From: Posidoniimonas polymericola
GTDB taxonomy: Bacteria; Planctomycetota; Planctomycetia; Pirellulales; Lacipirellulaceae
Direction: 5' to 3'
Length of the DNA stretch: 64,000 bases
Assembly: GCF_007859935.1 (NCBI RefSeq)
Contig: NZ_SJPO01000001.1
Span: 372,001 to 436,000 of the forward strand
In this document: piece after piece, positions 15,055 to 23,285 of the stretch
Numbering within the stretch: the first letter of the stretch is position 1
Layout of the letters: each line of letters opens with the position of its first letter
The notes under the pieces: model-generated
Database searches by the model: none
What the model saw: only the letters and a program-made list of their open reading frames with translations
What the model was told of the DNA's origin: nothing
Translations under genes and position numbers: made by a program

Positions 15055-16743
15055 CTAGCGGGTCTCGAACCGGACGTCGTGCCCGGCGTCGTCGGTGCAC
15101 TCGATCTCGAGGTGCTCGGCCCCCAGGCCCTCGCGGCCCTGGATCAGGATCTCGACCTCGCCCTCGTCCTCGATGCGGGCGAGCTCGCGCCGCTTGCGGT
15201 TGTTGAGGTAGGTCGCGACCTCCTCCTCAACGGTCACGGAGATCCGCGCGACGTCCTCGAGCTGCGAGGCCATGATCAGCTTGCGGACCACCTCGATCGA
15301 CATGCTCTCGGCGCTCTTCACCAGGCCGCTGCCGACGCAGCTCGGGCACTCCTTGTAGACGCTCCGCTTGAGGCTCGGGCGGATCCGCTGGCGGGTCATC
15401 TCGATCAGCCCGAACGGGCTGGTGCGGAGGATCTTGGTCCGGGCGCGGTCGCGTTTGACGGCGTCGCGGAGGGTCCGCTCGACCAGCCGGCGGTGCTTCT
15501 CCTTGCGCATGTCGATGAAGTCGTTGACCACCACGCCGCCCAGGTCGCGGAGGCGCAGCTGGCGGGCGATCTCCTTGGCGGCGTTCTGGTTGAGCTGGCA
15601 GGCGGCGTCCTCGGCGGAGCCGGCCTGGCGGAAGTTGCCGCTGTTGACGTCGATCGCGACGAGGGCCTCGGTCTGGTCGATGACCAGCGAGCCGCCGCCG
15701 CGGAGCGGGACCTTCCGCTGGTTGATCAGCGCGATCTCCTCGTCGAGCTTGTAGCGGTTGAACAGCGGCTCCTTGGCGTCGTGCAGCTGCAGCCGGCTGA
15801 CGTACCGCGGCATGACGATCTGCAGGAAGTCGCGGGCGCGTTCGAAGGCCGACGGCTCGTCGATGTGGATGGCGTCGATCTCGCTGGTGAAGATGTCGCG
15901 GATCGTGCGGATGACGATGTCGGACTCCTCGTAGATGTCGCACGGCCCCTCGGCGTTCTTGATCCGCTTGACAATCAGCTTCCACAGCCGCACCAGGTAG
16001 GCGAGGTCGCGGGAGAGGTCCTTCTTGGTGCGGTCGGTGCCGGCGGTGCGGACGATGAAGCCGAGGCCCTTGGGCGGGGCCAGCTCGCGGAGGATGTCGC
16101 GCAGGCGGCGGCGGTCGTCGTCGTCCTCGATCTTCCGGGAGACGCCGATCCGGCCCAACGCCGGCATCAGTACCAGGTACCGCCCGGGGATGCTGATGTA
16201 GGTCGAGAGGGTGGGCCCCTTGGTGCCGATGCCCTCCTTGATGACCTGCACAACGACCTCGTCGCCGCGTTGGAAGATGTCCTGGATGGGGGGCTTCACG
16301 CGTGGCCGCACGCCGGGACGCAGGCGCCGCTGGCGGGTGTCCTTCTTGGTGGCGACCGCGCCGTTCTCGTCGACGTCGACGTCTTCATCGTTGTCGATGT
16401 CGTCGTTGTCTTCGTCGTCGTCCGATTCGTCGACCGCTTCGGACGAGCGGCCGGCCTGGCTGCCGTCGGGCTCGATCGGCAGGCTGGGGTCGTAGCCCCC
16501 CTGGCGGAAGTACTGCGGCTCGACGTCCGAGATGTGCAGGAAGCCGTTGCGTCCGACGCCGAAGTCGACGAACGCGGCCTGGATGCTCGGCTCGAGGTTG
16601 ACGATGCGGCCCTTGTAGATGTTTCCGACGTAGTTGTCCTGGCTGCTGCGCTCGACGTAGAGCTCCTCCAGCACGCCGTTCTCAACGATCGCGATCCGGC
16701 ATTCTTCCGGCTGCGCGACGTTGATCAGCATTTCTTGTTTCAT
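15055..16743 (-). CDS. rng: RNase E/G family endoribonuclease
   Basis: The 562-residue cytoplasmic enzyme cuts single-stranded RNA in mRNA decay and rRNA maturation. The N-terminal S1 domain (NYVGNIYKGRIVNLEPSIQA, about 38-56) is split by an Asp-rich, disordered insert of about 70 residues (roughly 82-152) before it resumes at FQRGDEVVVQVIKEG. The catalytic Asp pair is in AIDVNSGNF (D365) and VVNDFIDM (D408), and the zinc-link Cys are in KECPSCVGSG (C466, C469). Length and the absence of a long C-terminal scaffold favour the RNase G or short RNase E type. It lies 72 bp after ptsI, so RNA turnover may be co-transcribed with the PTS genes. Confidence 0.9.
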   Translation of the reverse strand: MKQEMLINVAQPEECRIAIVENGVLEELYVERSSQDNYVGNIYKGRIVNLEPSIQAAFVDFGVGRNGFLHISDVEPQYFRQGGYDPSLPIEPDGSQAGRSSEAVDESDDDEDNDDIDNDEDVDVDENGAVATKKDTRQRRLRPGVRPRVKPPIQDIFQRGDEVVVQVIKEGIGTKGPTLSTYISIPGRYLVLMPALGRIGVSRKIEDDDDRRRLRDILRELAPPKGLGFIVRTAGTDRTKKDLSRDLAYLVRLWKLIVKRIKNAEGPCDIYEESDIVIRTIRDIFTSEIDAIHIDEPSAFERARDFLQIVMPRYVSRLQLHDAKEPLFNRYKLDEEIALINQRKVPLRGGGSLVIDQTEALVAIDVNSGNFRQAGSAEDAACQLNQNAAKEIARQLRLRDLGGVVVNDFIDMRKEKHRRLVERTLRDAVKRDRARTKILRTSPFGLIEMTRQRIRPSLKRSVYKECPSCVGSGLVKSAESMSIEVVRKLIMASQLEDVARISVTVEEEVATYLNNRKRRELARIEDEGEVEILIQGREGLGAEHLEIECTDDAGHDVRFETR

Positions 16744-16815
16744 GGCGGTGAGTAGTTTGAGTGTGGTGTTTGGTAAGCGGCTGACGGGGGCCGGCGACCG
16801 CCGGCGGGCAGCCTA

Positions 16816-18558
16816 TTAGTCGATGTGTTCTGGCAAGCGTTTCAGTAGTTCTTCGCGGAGCAGCGCCTTGACGTCGCGCGAGCTCTCCATCTCTAGCACG
16901 CGCTGGGCGACCGCCTCGCACTCCGGGATCGAGACGCTGCGGCACAGCCGTTTGAGTTCCGGCGCCGCGGCGGGGGTGGTGCTCAGGCTCCGCAGCCCAA
17001 GCCCCAAGAGGAGCATCGTGTACAGGGGGTTGCCGCTCATCTGGCCGCACATGCTGATCGGCTTGCCGTGCGCGTCGGCGCTGTCGATCGACATCTTGAT
17101 GAGCTTGATCACCGCCGGGTCGGCGCTCGTGTACAGGCTGGCGACGTCCTTGTTGCTCCGGTCGACCGCCAGCGTGTACTGCACGAGGTCGTTGGTGCCG
17201 ATGCTGAAGAAGTCCACCTCGTCGCAGAAGTGGTCCATCATCATCACCGCCGACGGGACCTCGACCATCATGCCGACCTTGATGTCGCGGTCGAACGGCA
17301 CGCCCTCCTCCTCGAGGTCCTCCATCGCGTCGGCCAGCACCATCTTGGCCCGCCGCAGCTCGATCAGCGTGCTGATCAGCGGGAACATGATGCGGATGTT
17401 CTTCGTGACGCTCGCCCGCAGGATCGCACGCAGCTGCGTGCGGAACATGTCCACGTGTTTGAGCGCCAGGCGGATGCTACGCAGGCCCAGGAACGGGTTC
17501 CGCTCGTCCTCCGGGTCGGGCAGGGCGGGCAGCTTGTCGGCGCCGAGGTCGAGCGTCCGCATCACGACCGGGAAGCCGGCCATCGCCTCGGCGACGTCGC
17601 GGTACGCCTGGTAGTGCTCCTCCTCGGTCGGCTCGCCCTTGTTGGCCAGGTAGAGGAACTCGGTGCGGTACAGGCCGATGCCGTTGACGCCGCGGTCCAG
17701 GCACTGCTGCGCCTCGCTGGGGAACTCGATGTTCCCCAGCAGCTGCACCTGAATGCCGTCGGTGGTCTCGGCCGGCAGGTCCTTGAGGCTGGTCAGACGG
17801 TTGGCCAGGTCTCGCTGGTGGTCGACCTCGTGCCGGTAGCGGGCGAGTGTCTCCTCGTCCGGCTGGAGGATGATCAGCCCCTCGTCGCCGTCGATGATGA
17901 CGGTCTCGCCGCCGGACGCGTCGGACAGGAACGCGCCGACGCCTACCACGGCCGGGATGCCGAGCCCCTCGGCCACGATCGCGGTGTGGCTGCCGGGGCC
18001 GCCGACCTCCGTGGCGAAGCCGCGGACGAACCGCGGGTTCATGTGCGCCGTTTCGCTGGGCGTGAGGTTGCGGGCGAGCACCAGCACCTCGCTGGTGATC
18101 TTGGCAAGGTCCTCACGCCGCTCGCCGAGCAGGCGGTGGAGCAGCCGCTTCTCGATGTCGAAGACGTCGTTGGCGCGCTCGGCCATGTAGTCGCCCTTGA
18201 GCGACTGGAAGACCTTGGCGTACCGCCGCAGGGCGCGGCTCACGGCGTACTCGGGCGAGTAGTGCCGGTCGCGGATCATCTCCTCCAGCTCCTCGCGGAG
18301 CCGGGGGTCGTTGAGCATCTGCACGTGGGCCGAGAAGATCGACGCGTACTCGTCGCCCAGCTGCTCGGAGACCCGCTGGCGGCTCTCCTCGATGTCGGAG
18401 GTGACGCGGGCGATGGCCTCGTGCAGGCGTGTGAGCTCGCGCTGGACCACATTGCGCGCAAGGAACCGCCGGGGGATCCGGAATCCCTCGTTGTCGAGCA
18501 CGATCGCTTCGCCGATGGCGACGCCAGGCGAAACGGCGATTCCCTGTAGGCGTTTCAT
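16816..18558 (-). CDS. ptsI: Phosphoenolpyruvate-protein phosphotransferase (PTS Enzyme I)
   Basis: The 580-residue cytoplasmic protein transfers phosphate from PEP to HPr. The phosphohistidine site is GGPGSHTAIVAEGLGIPAV (H191), the PEP-binding barrel has VMRTLDLGADK and IMFPLISTL, and the active-site Cys is in SMCGQMSGNP. It starts directly with the swivel domain (MKRLQGIAVSPGVAIGEA), without the GAF domain of PtsP/EI-Ntr. It lies downstream of ptsN and ptsH with no sugar permease nearby, so it probably feeds a regulatory phosphorelay. A 416-bp structured gap separates it from ptsH. Confidence 0.95.
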   Translation of the reverse strand: MKRLQGIAVSPGVAIGEAIVLDNEGFRIPRRFLARNVVQRELTRLHEAIARVTSDIEESRQRVSEQLGDEYASIFSAHVQMLNDPRLREELEEMIRDRHYSPEYAVSRALRRYAKVFQSLKGDYMAERANDVFDIEKRLLHRLLGERREDLAKITSEVLVLARNLTPSETAHMNPRFVRGFATEVGGPGSHTAIVAEGLGIPAVVGVGAFLSDASGGETVIIDGDEGLIILQPDEETLARYRHEVDHQRDLANRLTSLKDLPAETTDGIQVQLLGNIEFPSEAQQCLDRGVNGIGLYRTEFLYLANKGEPTEEEHYQAYRDVAEAMAGFPVVMRTLDLGADKLPALPDPEDERNPFLGLRSIRLALKHVDMFRTQLRAILRASVTKNIRIMFPLISTLIELRRAKMVLADAMEDLEEEGVPFDRDIKVGMMVEVPSAVMMMDHFCDEVDFFSIGTNDLVQYTLAVDRSNKDVASLYTSADPAVIKLIKMSIDSADAHGKPISMCGQMSGNPLYTMLLLGLGLRSLSTTPAAAPELKRLCRSVSIPECEAVAQRVLEMESSRDVKALLREELLKRLPEHID

Positions 18559-18974
18559 AGCGCCCTTTCGGGCACAGCCCCGGGGGCCGCGAGCGGCGGC
18601 CGCGGGGCAATCGGCCCGCGCCGCCCCGCGCCGGGACGGCCGGGGCCGCCCCTGGGCCTCTGAGAGCAGGCGCGCGGCCGGTTGCTGGCAGCAACCGCGG
18701 CCGCTGGTTGGGGCCGCTCTCAGACCCGAGCCGCGCGGCGATCGCCGACGGCTCTTGGCTGAGGGTGTGCAGTAGTTCTTGTGTTAGTAATCGGCGGGGC
18801 CGCCGGGCGGTCGCCCGGTCGCTCTCGCCGCTTTGCCCGCTGTGTGCGGGTCCGCTGTGTCTGTAGCAGACGCAGTGCCCTTGGCGGACGCTGTGTCTCA
18901 CGTGGCCTGGCAGCCGTGGTTCGGGCTTGTTTGGGTCGCTCGTCCGCTCTGCGGGGTCGTGCCCGCGGCGGCTC
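18559..18974. other. Gene-free, GC-rich gap between ptsH and ptsI with nested stem-loop
   Basis: No reading frame here is credible. The most ordered part is 18660-18723: CTGAGAGC at 18660-18667 pairs with GCTCTCAG at 18716-18723, enclosing GGTTGCT (18680-18686) paired with AGCAACC (18690-18696). It could be a transcript-internal structure, a processing site or a small RNA. On the minus strand it lies in the leader of ptsI. Several Leu/Arg-rich frames in the gap are composition artefacts. Confidence 0.45.
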
Positions 18975-19283
18975 TCAGCTCGCCTGATCCTGCGTGGCTG
19001 TTTGGTCGTCGCTGTCGTAGTAGGCGCCGATCAGCTCGGCGATCTTCTCGACGGCCTGGGGGGCGTCTACCCCGCTGGCCGCGACGGTGATCGTTGATCC
19101 TTGGCGGGCGCCCAGCGTCATGATCTGCAGGGCGGCCTTGGCGTCTACCTTGTATCCCTCTAACTCAAGCGTGATTTGTGACTCGTAACGCATGGCCTCG
19201 GTCGCGACGAGGCTGGCCGGTCGGATGTGCAACCCGTTGGGGTTTTGCACCAACACGATCTGGGTTTGTTGAACGTCGGCCAT
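18975..19283 (-). CDS. ptsH: PTS phosphocarrier protein HPr
   Basis: The 102-residue cytoplasmic phosphocarrier has the active site in NPNGLHIRPAS (H19), which is phosphorylated by Enzyme I and passed to EIIA. The position of the Firmicutes regulatory Ser46 carries KAALQIMTLG and no SIMGVM-like serine, so HPr-kinase control of that type is unlikely. The C-terminus has an acidic tail (YYDSDDQTATQDQAS) beyond the usual 85-90 residues. The ATG at 19283 gives the standard MADVQQTQIVLV start. It lies between ptsN and ptsI on the same strand. Confidence 0.94.
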   Translation of the reverse strand: MADVQQTQIVLVQNPNGLHIRPASLVATEAMRYESQITLELEGYKVDAKAALQIMTLGARQGSTITVAASGVDAPQAVEKIAELIGAYYDSDDQTATQDQAS

Positions 19284-19358
19284 CGCAATGCTCGTCGCAA
19301 AGCCCGTCCCTTGCACAACGCGTCGCGACGCCCGGCGTCGGGCGTCGGCGGCGGGCGG

Positions 19359-19835
19359 CTAGGAACCGAACTGGTTGTTGTCGGCCTCTTCCAGCAGCTG
19401 CCAGATGTCCTCGGAGGTTGAGCTCTGCTTCAGGAACCGGCAGAACGAGTCGTCGCGGAGCTGCCGCGAGATGTTCTCCAGCGCCCGCAGGTGGTCGCCC
19501 GGCCGGTCCGGCGGCGAGACCAGCAGGAACAGCAGGTGGACCTTCTCGCCGTCGAGGCTCTCGAAGTCGACGCCCCCCTCGCTGACGGCCACGGCGCCGC
19601 ACAGCTTGTTGACGGTGGGGTGCTTGGTGTGGGGAACCGCGACGCCGCGGCCGATGCCGGTGCTGCCGAGCTCCTCACGCTTCATGATCGCCTGGACGAT
19701 GCTGTCGAAGTTCTCCTCCGCGATCTCGCCGGCCTCCATCAGGGCGGTGGCCATCTCGCGGATGACGTCCTCTTTTTCGGTGGCCTCGAGGCGGGGCCGG
19801 ATGGCTTCCTTACGGATGAAGTCAGAAAATTTCAT
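19359..19835 (-). CDS. ptsN: PTS IIA component, nitrogen-regulatory (PtsN) type
   Basis: The 158-residue cytoplasmic protein has the fructose/mannitol-type EIIA fold. STGIGRGVAVPHTKHPTV carries the phosphorylated His (H69), and VHLLFLLVSPPDRPGDHLRAL is the conserved helix region. No EIIB or EIIC domain is attached or encoded nearby, so it is likely a regulatory EIIA of the PtsN kind, accepting phosphate from the HPr and Enzyme I encoded just downstream. Its neighbour raiA also lies beside ptsN in proteobacterial rpoN operons, although no rpoN is seen here. Confidence 0.92.
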   Translation of the reverse strand: MKFSDFIRKEAIRPRLEATEKEDVIREMATALMEAGEIAEENFDSIVQAIMKREELGSTGIGRGVAVPHTKHPTVNKLCGAVAVSEGGVDFESLDGEKVHLLFLLVSPPDRPGDHLRALENISRQLRDDSFCRFLKQSSTSEDIWQLLEEADNNQFGS

Positions 19836-20015
19836 CTGTCACTTGTGTCCTTGTGTCTTAACGCTTTTTCTGGCGCTGTGTCTGGCTCGTAGCGGGGCGC
19901 CGCGGCCTTGGCCGCGTCCCGCCGGGGGCCCCGGGCCGGCCGACAAGGTCATCGCCGGCTGGGCGGGGGGTCGCTTTTATTGGGGCGCCGGCGTTGCCCG
20001 GGGCGCCGCGTGCGA

Positions 20016-20405
20016 TCAGTCGTCGCTGTCGTCGAAGCTGTCGTCCGCGACCGCCTCGGCCGTCTCGCCGGCTGCCGTATCGTCCTCTATCCGCTTGACC
20101 GAGGCGTCCCGGTTGCGGGTCTGTACCTTGTCCTTGTAACGGCGCAGCTGCTGCTCCATCTTGTGCAGCGCGCTGTCGAAGACCGCTATTAGATTATCGC
20201 CTTGATCGTGCGATACAAAGTCGTGTTTGTGTTCCGCCGACACATTCACGTCTACCCGCGGCTTGTTCGCGTCCTTCAGGTCCACCACGACCTCGATGGC
20301 GCTCAGACGGTCAAACAATCTGAGCAGTTTCTCTGCCTTGGTGACAAACTTCTCCTGGGTCGCTTCATTCAGGTGCCCGTGCCTGGTCGTGACGTTAATC
20401 TGCAC
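20016..20405 (-). CDS. raiA: Ribosome hibernation/HPF-RaiA family protein
   Basis: The 129-residue protein begins MQINVTTRHGHLNEATQEKF and has KAEKLLRLFDRLSAIEVVVDL, HKHDFVSHDQGDNLIAVFDSA and LHKMEQQLRRYKDKVQ, the beta-alpha fold of short hibernation factors that bind the 30S decoding region. It has no long-HPF C-terminal dimerisation domain, only an acidic tail (DDSFDDSDD). It is expected to silence ribosomes in starvation. It heads the raiA-ptsN-ptsH-ptsI-rng series on the minus strand, suggesting that translation dormancy and PTS signalling are expressed together. Confidence 0.92.
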   Translation of the reverse strand: MQINVTTRHGHLNEATQEKFVTKAEKLLRLFDRLSAIEVVVDLKDANKPRVDVNVSAEHKHDFVSHDQGDNLIAVFDSALHKMEQQLRRYKDKVQTRNRDASVKRIEDDTAAGETAEAVADDSFDDSDD

Positions 20406-20680
20406 CGAGTATTCCTTAGCGAGACGTTAGCTGAATCCAGTCAAATAAGATCGCGCGGCCCAACCGGCCGAGGGCCTCATTGTAGCGGCCGCGAGAAAAA
20501 GACGGAACCGAGCTAACTTGGGGCGGTCGTGGGGGTGGCGCAACGCCGCCCCCCAGGCCGAAACCACAGAAAATGAGGCGTTCGAGGGCTGTTTGACACC
20601 GGCGGAAGCCCTTCCCCCGCCCGCGGCCCGGCGGGGGCTCGTCCGTCGTTGTGCGCGGAGCCGCAGTCTTGAGCCGCCGG

Positions 20681-23002
20681 CTACTCCGCCGAGTTCATCA
20701 GCCCCGCGGGGCTCAGATCGCCGTCCTCGAGCCGCGCCCGCTGCCGGTTGATGGCGGTCTCCCGACCGCCGGTCGTGCCGGTCGGGCTGAACACCTGGCG
20801 GCGGCCGGTGATCTGCTCCAGGTTGCTGTTGGCCAGCACGCGGACGTCCAGCTGGTCGCTCGAAAGCCGGTCGATGAGCGTCCGCATGGCGCCGACCCGC
20901 CACTCTTCCGGCGTCCGGCCGACCTGCTGCAGGTTGTACCCGCAGAGCATCTCCCACAGCTGCTCGGCGACCTCCACCGGCCGCTGCCGGTGCAGCTCCT
21001 CGTGCACCGCCTGGGCGAGCGCCGGGCTGCTGGTCATCGCGAACCGCAGGGCGGCGATCTCGTCGGTCCAGGAGAGGTGCTGCTCCTCGTCCCGGAGCGC
21101 TTTGATGGTAGAGTCGAATTGTCCGATGTGCACCGCGCAGATCGTCGCCAGGGCGCGCTCCTCTTTGCGCTTCGAGTTGTTGAGCGTGGCGAGCTGCGTC
21201 CAGACCGGCGGGCCGACCTGGATCTGCGCCGCCAGCCGTGGCGACGCCTCGCGGGCTACCTGCGAGTTGGCCCGGTCGTCGAGCCAGTCGGGGTCGGCGT
21301 TGTAGGCCTGGATCTTGCCGACCTGCTCGTCGGACATCAGCCACATGCCGCGCTGGTCGGCGTTGACGTCGAAGCCGTCGCCCGACCACTGCACGTCGCC
21401 AACCGGGGCGTAGCACTCGGCCACCAGGGGTGCGGCCTGCTTGCGCGGATCGACCCCCGGCTGGAACTGCCGCTTGACCTCCACCGCCAGCGACGACGCC
21501 TCGCCAAGGGTCAGCCGCCCGAAGCGCTGACCCACGGAGAATGAAACCTCCGACGGCGCCTTGCCCATGTTGGTCAGCAGCACGCGGCCGTACACCAGGT
21601 TGATGTCGGGCGTGCGCTGGCCGAGGCTGGTGGCGTCCAGCCGGGTGCCGTCGAACAGGTCGAGCACGACCTCCGAGTCAAACGCCACGGCGGGGCGGTA
21701 GGTGGGCAGCGACAACAGTTTGTCGCCCGGCATCACCTCGCTGCGGTCGGCGATGCGCCGCCAGTTTTCGGTGTCCGGGTCCTTGCGGAGCAGCACGGCG
21801 CCCTGCGAGAAGACCAGGCCCAGCCGCCGCGGGGGCTCGGGCTCGGCCGGCGCTGGCGGCGCCGCGGGTTCGGCGGTCGGACCGTCGTCGCCGCTGTCAG
21901 AGATTGCCGCGGGGCCGTCGGTCATCGGGCTATCAGATCCATCGGCGTCGGTCGGGTCGCCCGGGATCGGCGGCTCGTCCTGGGGCAGCGGGCTGGTCGG
22001 CTGCTCCGACGACGCCATCGGCACGGCAGCGGCCGCGTCGTCCGGCGACTCCATCGGCTCCACCGGCTCCACACCCGGGGGCGGGCCGAGGGGGAGCGGC
22101 TCGTCGGCCGGCGATGACTCACGAGCCGGCGGCTCGCTGGTCGGCAGCCCCGCGGGCGTGTCACTCAACGGCCCGCCATCAGCCGAGTCGTCGCCCGCCG
22201 GCTTGTCGACCGCGGGGGCATTGTTCGTGGGGACATCGATCGGTGGTGGCAGAGGCGTGTCGCCCGACTCGGGGTCGGGTTTGGCGGTGGCCTCACCGCC
22301 GGTTTCTGCTGGTCCGCCCTCAGGGGTCGTGGCCAATGGCGGCGGCTCGGTCGGCGCTTCGGCGTCGCCGGCGTTGGCGACCGCCGGCGCGTCGTCACGC
22401 ATCCAGCCGCCCGGTCCGAACGCGAGCAGCGCCGTCACGCCCAGCACAAGCAGCGCCGCGATCGCCGGCAGCAGCCGGGTCAGCATCGAGCGTTCCGACG
22501 CGCGGAGGTAATCGGGGATCTCCGACACGCCGCTGTGCTCGGTCACCGGCGGGCCGACTTCCGCCGCGCCGGCGGGGGGCGAGGCAGTCGCGGCCGCGGC
22601 GCCGCGGCCCATCGCGTACAGCCGGTCCTTGGTCGCGGGGTCGATCTCGGCCCGCTGGCCGAGCACCATCGTCAGCACGTGGTGGCACAGCGCCGCCTCG
22701 GCCAGGTGCGAGTCGGCGTCGGGGAAGGTTTCGAGGTCCAGGCACCGCTTCTCGAACTCCGTGACGTCGTCCGGCGGCAGCGTGTTGTCGAGGTACTCCG
22801 CCACGACGTTTGCGTCGCTGTGCGGCCCGCTGGCGTGCAGGTCGGGCGCCGGTTGCCGCAGCCGTCGCGTGGCGTCGCGGGTGCGGTGCAGCAGGTCGTT
22901 CGCGACGTCGCTCGCGGCTACCCGCTTGGCGAGCTCCTCCTGGTCCTGCGGTTCAAGAATGTTGTCGAGGTAAGCCAGCAGCGTGCGGAGGGTAAGTCGC
23001 AT
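20681..23002 (-). CDS. Single-pass membrane protein with anti-sigma-like N-terminus and FecR-like exterior
   Basis: The 773-residue protein has a cytoplasmic N-terminus with two copies of a YLDNxLxPxDxxEFEKR-type unit (about 11-27 and 70-87), a membrane helix (about 174-197), a Pro/Glu-rich linker to about 380, and a beta-rich exterior (LGLVFSQGAVLLRK, VMPGDKLLSLPTY, VVLDLFDGTRLDA) resembling FecR-type sensor domains. The architecture fits a planctomycete regulator that senses outside the cell and acts on a sigma factor or kinase inside, but no sigma gene is adjacent, so the partner is unknown. It precedes raiA by 275 bp on the same strand. Confidence 0.7.
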   Translation of the reverse strand: MRLTLRTLLAYLDNILEPQDQEELAKRVAASDVANDLLHRTRDATRRLRQPAPDLHASGPHSDANVVAEYLDNTLPPDDVTEFEKRCLDLETFPDADSHLAEAALCHHVLTMVLGQRAEIDPATKDRLYAMGRGAAAATASPPAGAAEVGPPVTEHSGVSEIPDYLRASERSMLTRLLPAIAALLVLGVTALLAFGPGGWMRDDAPAVANAGDAEAPTEPPPLATTPEGGPAETGGEATAKPDPESGDTPLPPPIDVPTNNAPAVDKPAGDDSADGGPLSDTPAGLPTSEPPARESSPADEPLPLGPPPGVEPVEPMESPDDAAAAVPMASSEQPTSPLPQDEPPIPGDPTDADGSDSPMTDGPAAISDSGDDGPTAEPAAPPAPAEPEPPRRLGLVFSQGAVLLRKDPDTENWRRIADRSEVMPGDKLLSLPTYRPAVAFDSEVVLDLFDGTRLDATSLGQRTPDINLVYGRVLLTNMGKAPSEVSFSVGQRFGRLTLGEASSLAVEVKRQFQPGVDPRKQAAPLVAECYAPVGDVQWSGDGFDVNADQRGMWLMSDEQVGKIQAYNADPDWLDDRANSQVAREASPRLAAQIQVGPPVWTQLATLNNSKRKEERALATICAVHIGQFDSTIKALRDEEQHLSWTDEIAALRFAMTSSPALAQAVHEELHRQRPVEVAEQLWEMLCGYNLQQVGRTPEEWRVGAMRTLIDRLSSDQLDVRVLANSNLEQITGRRQVFSPTGTTGGRETAINRQRARLEDGDLSPAGLMNSAE

Positions 23003-23285
23003 AACAAATCGGCGCCGTTTGAGGGGGTGTCGCGGGCGGGGAACGCCCGTCAGTAGTTGTTAGTGCGAATCTGCGCCGCGCTCCGTGCAAGATTCTGCGA
23101 AAAAGAAAAAAGAGGGTGAATCCAGCCGGCAAGCGTCGCCCCCTCCGTTGAGGAAGCGTGGCGCGGAATCAGGTAAGATTTTCAAGCAGATCGGCGGCTC
23201 GGCCGGCGTTGTTCTAGCGGCGCGGCCTGGGCCCGGCGTCCTGCTTGCTTGTCTTTGGCCAGCCAAACGTTTGGGGAGGCTTCGT

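Noticed and set aside
15034-16755. 573-residue open frame antisense to the RNase E/G gene
   Set aside because: It is Val/Asp/Leu/Gly-biased, runs opposite to a clearly recognised gene, and has no motif. It is a high-GC shadow.
19908-20192. Reading frame in the raiA-ptsN gap
   Set aside because: It overlaps the end of raiA on the opposite strand and is Arg/Gly-rich with no recognisable domain.
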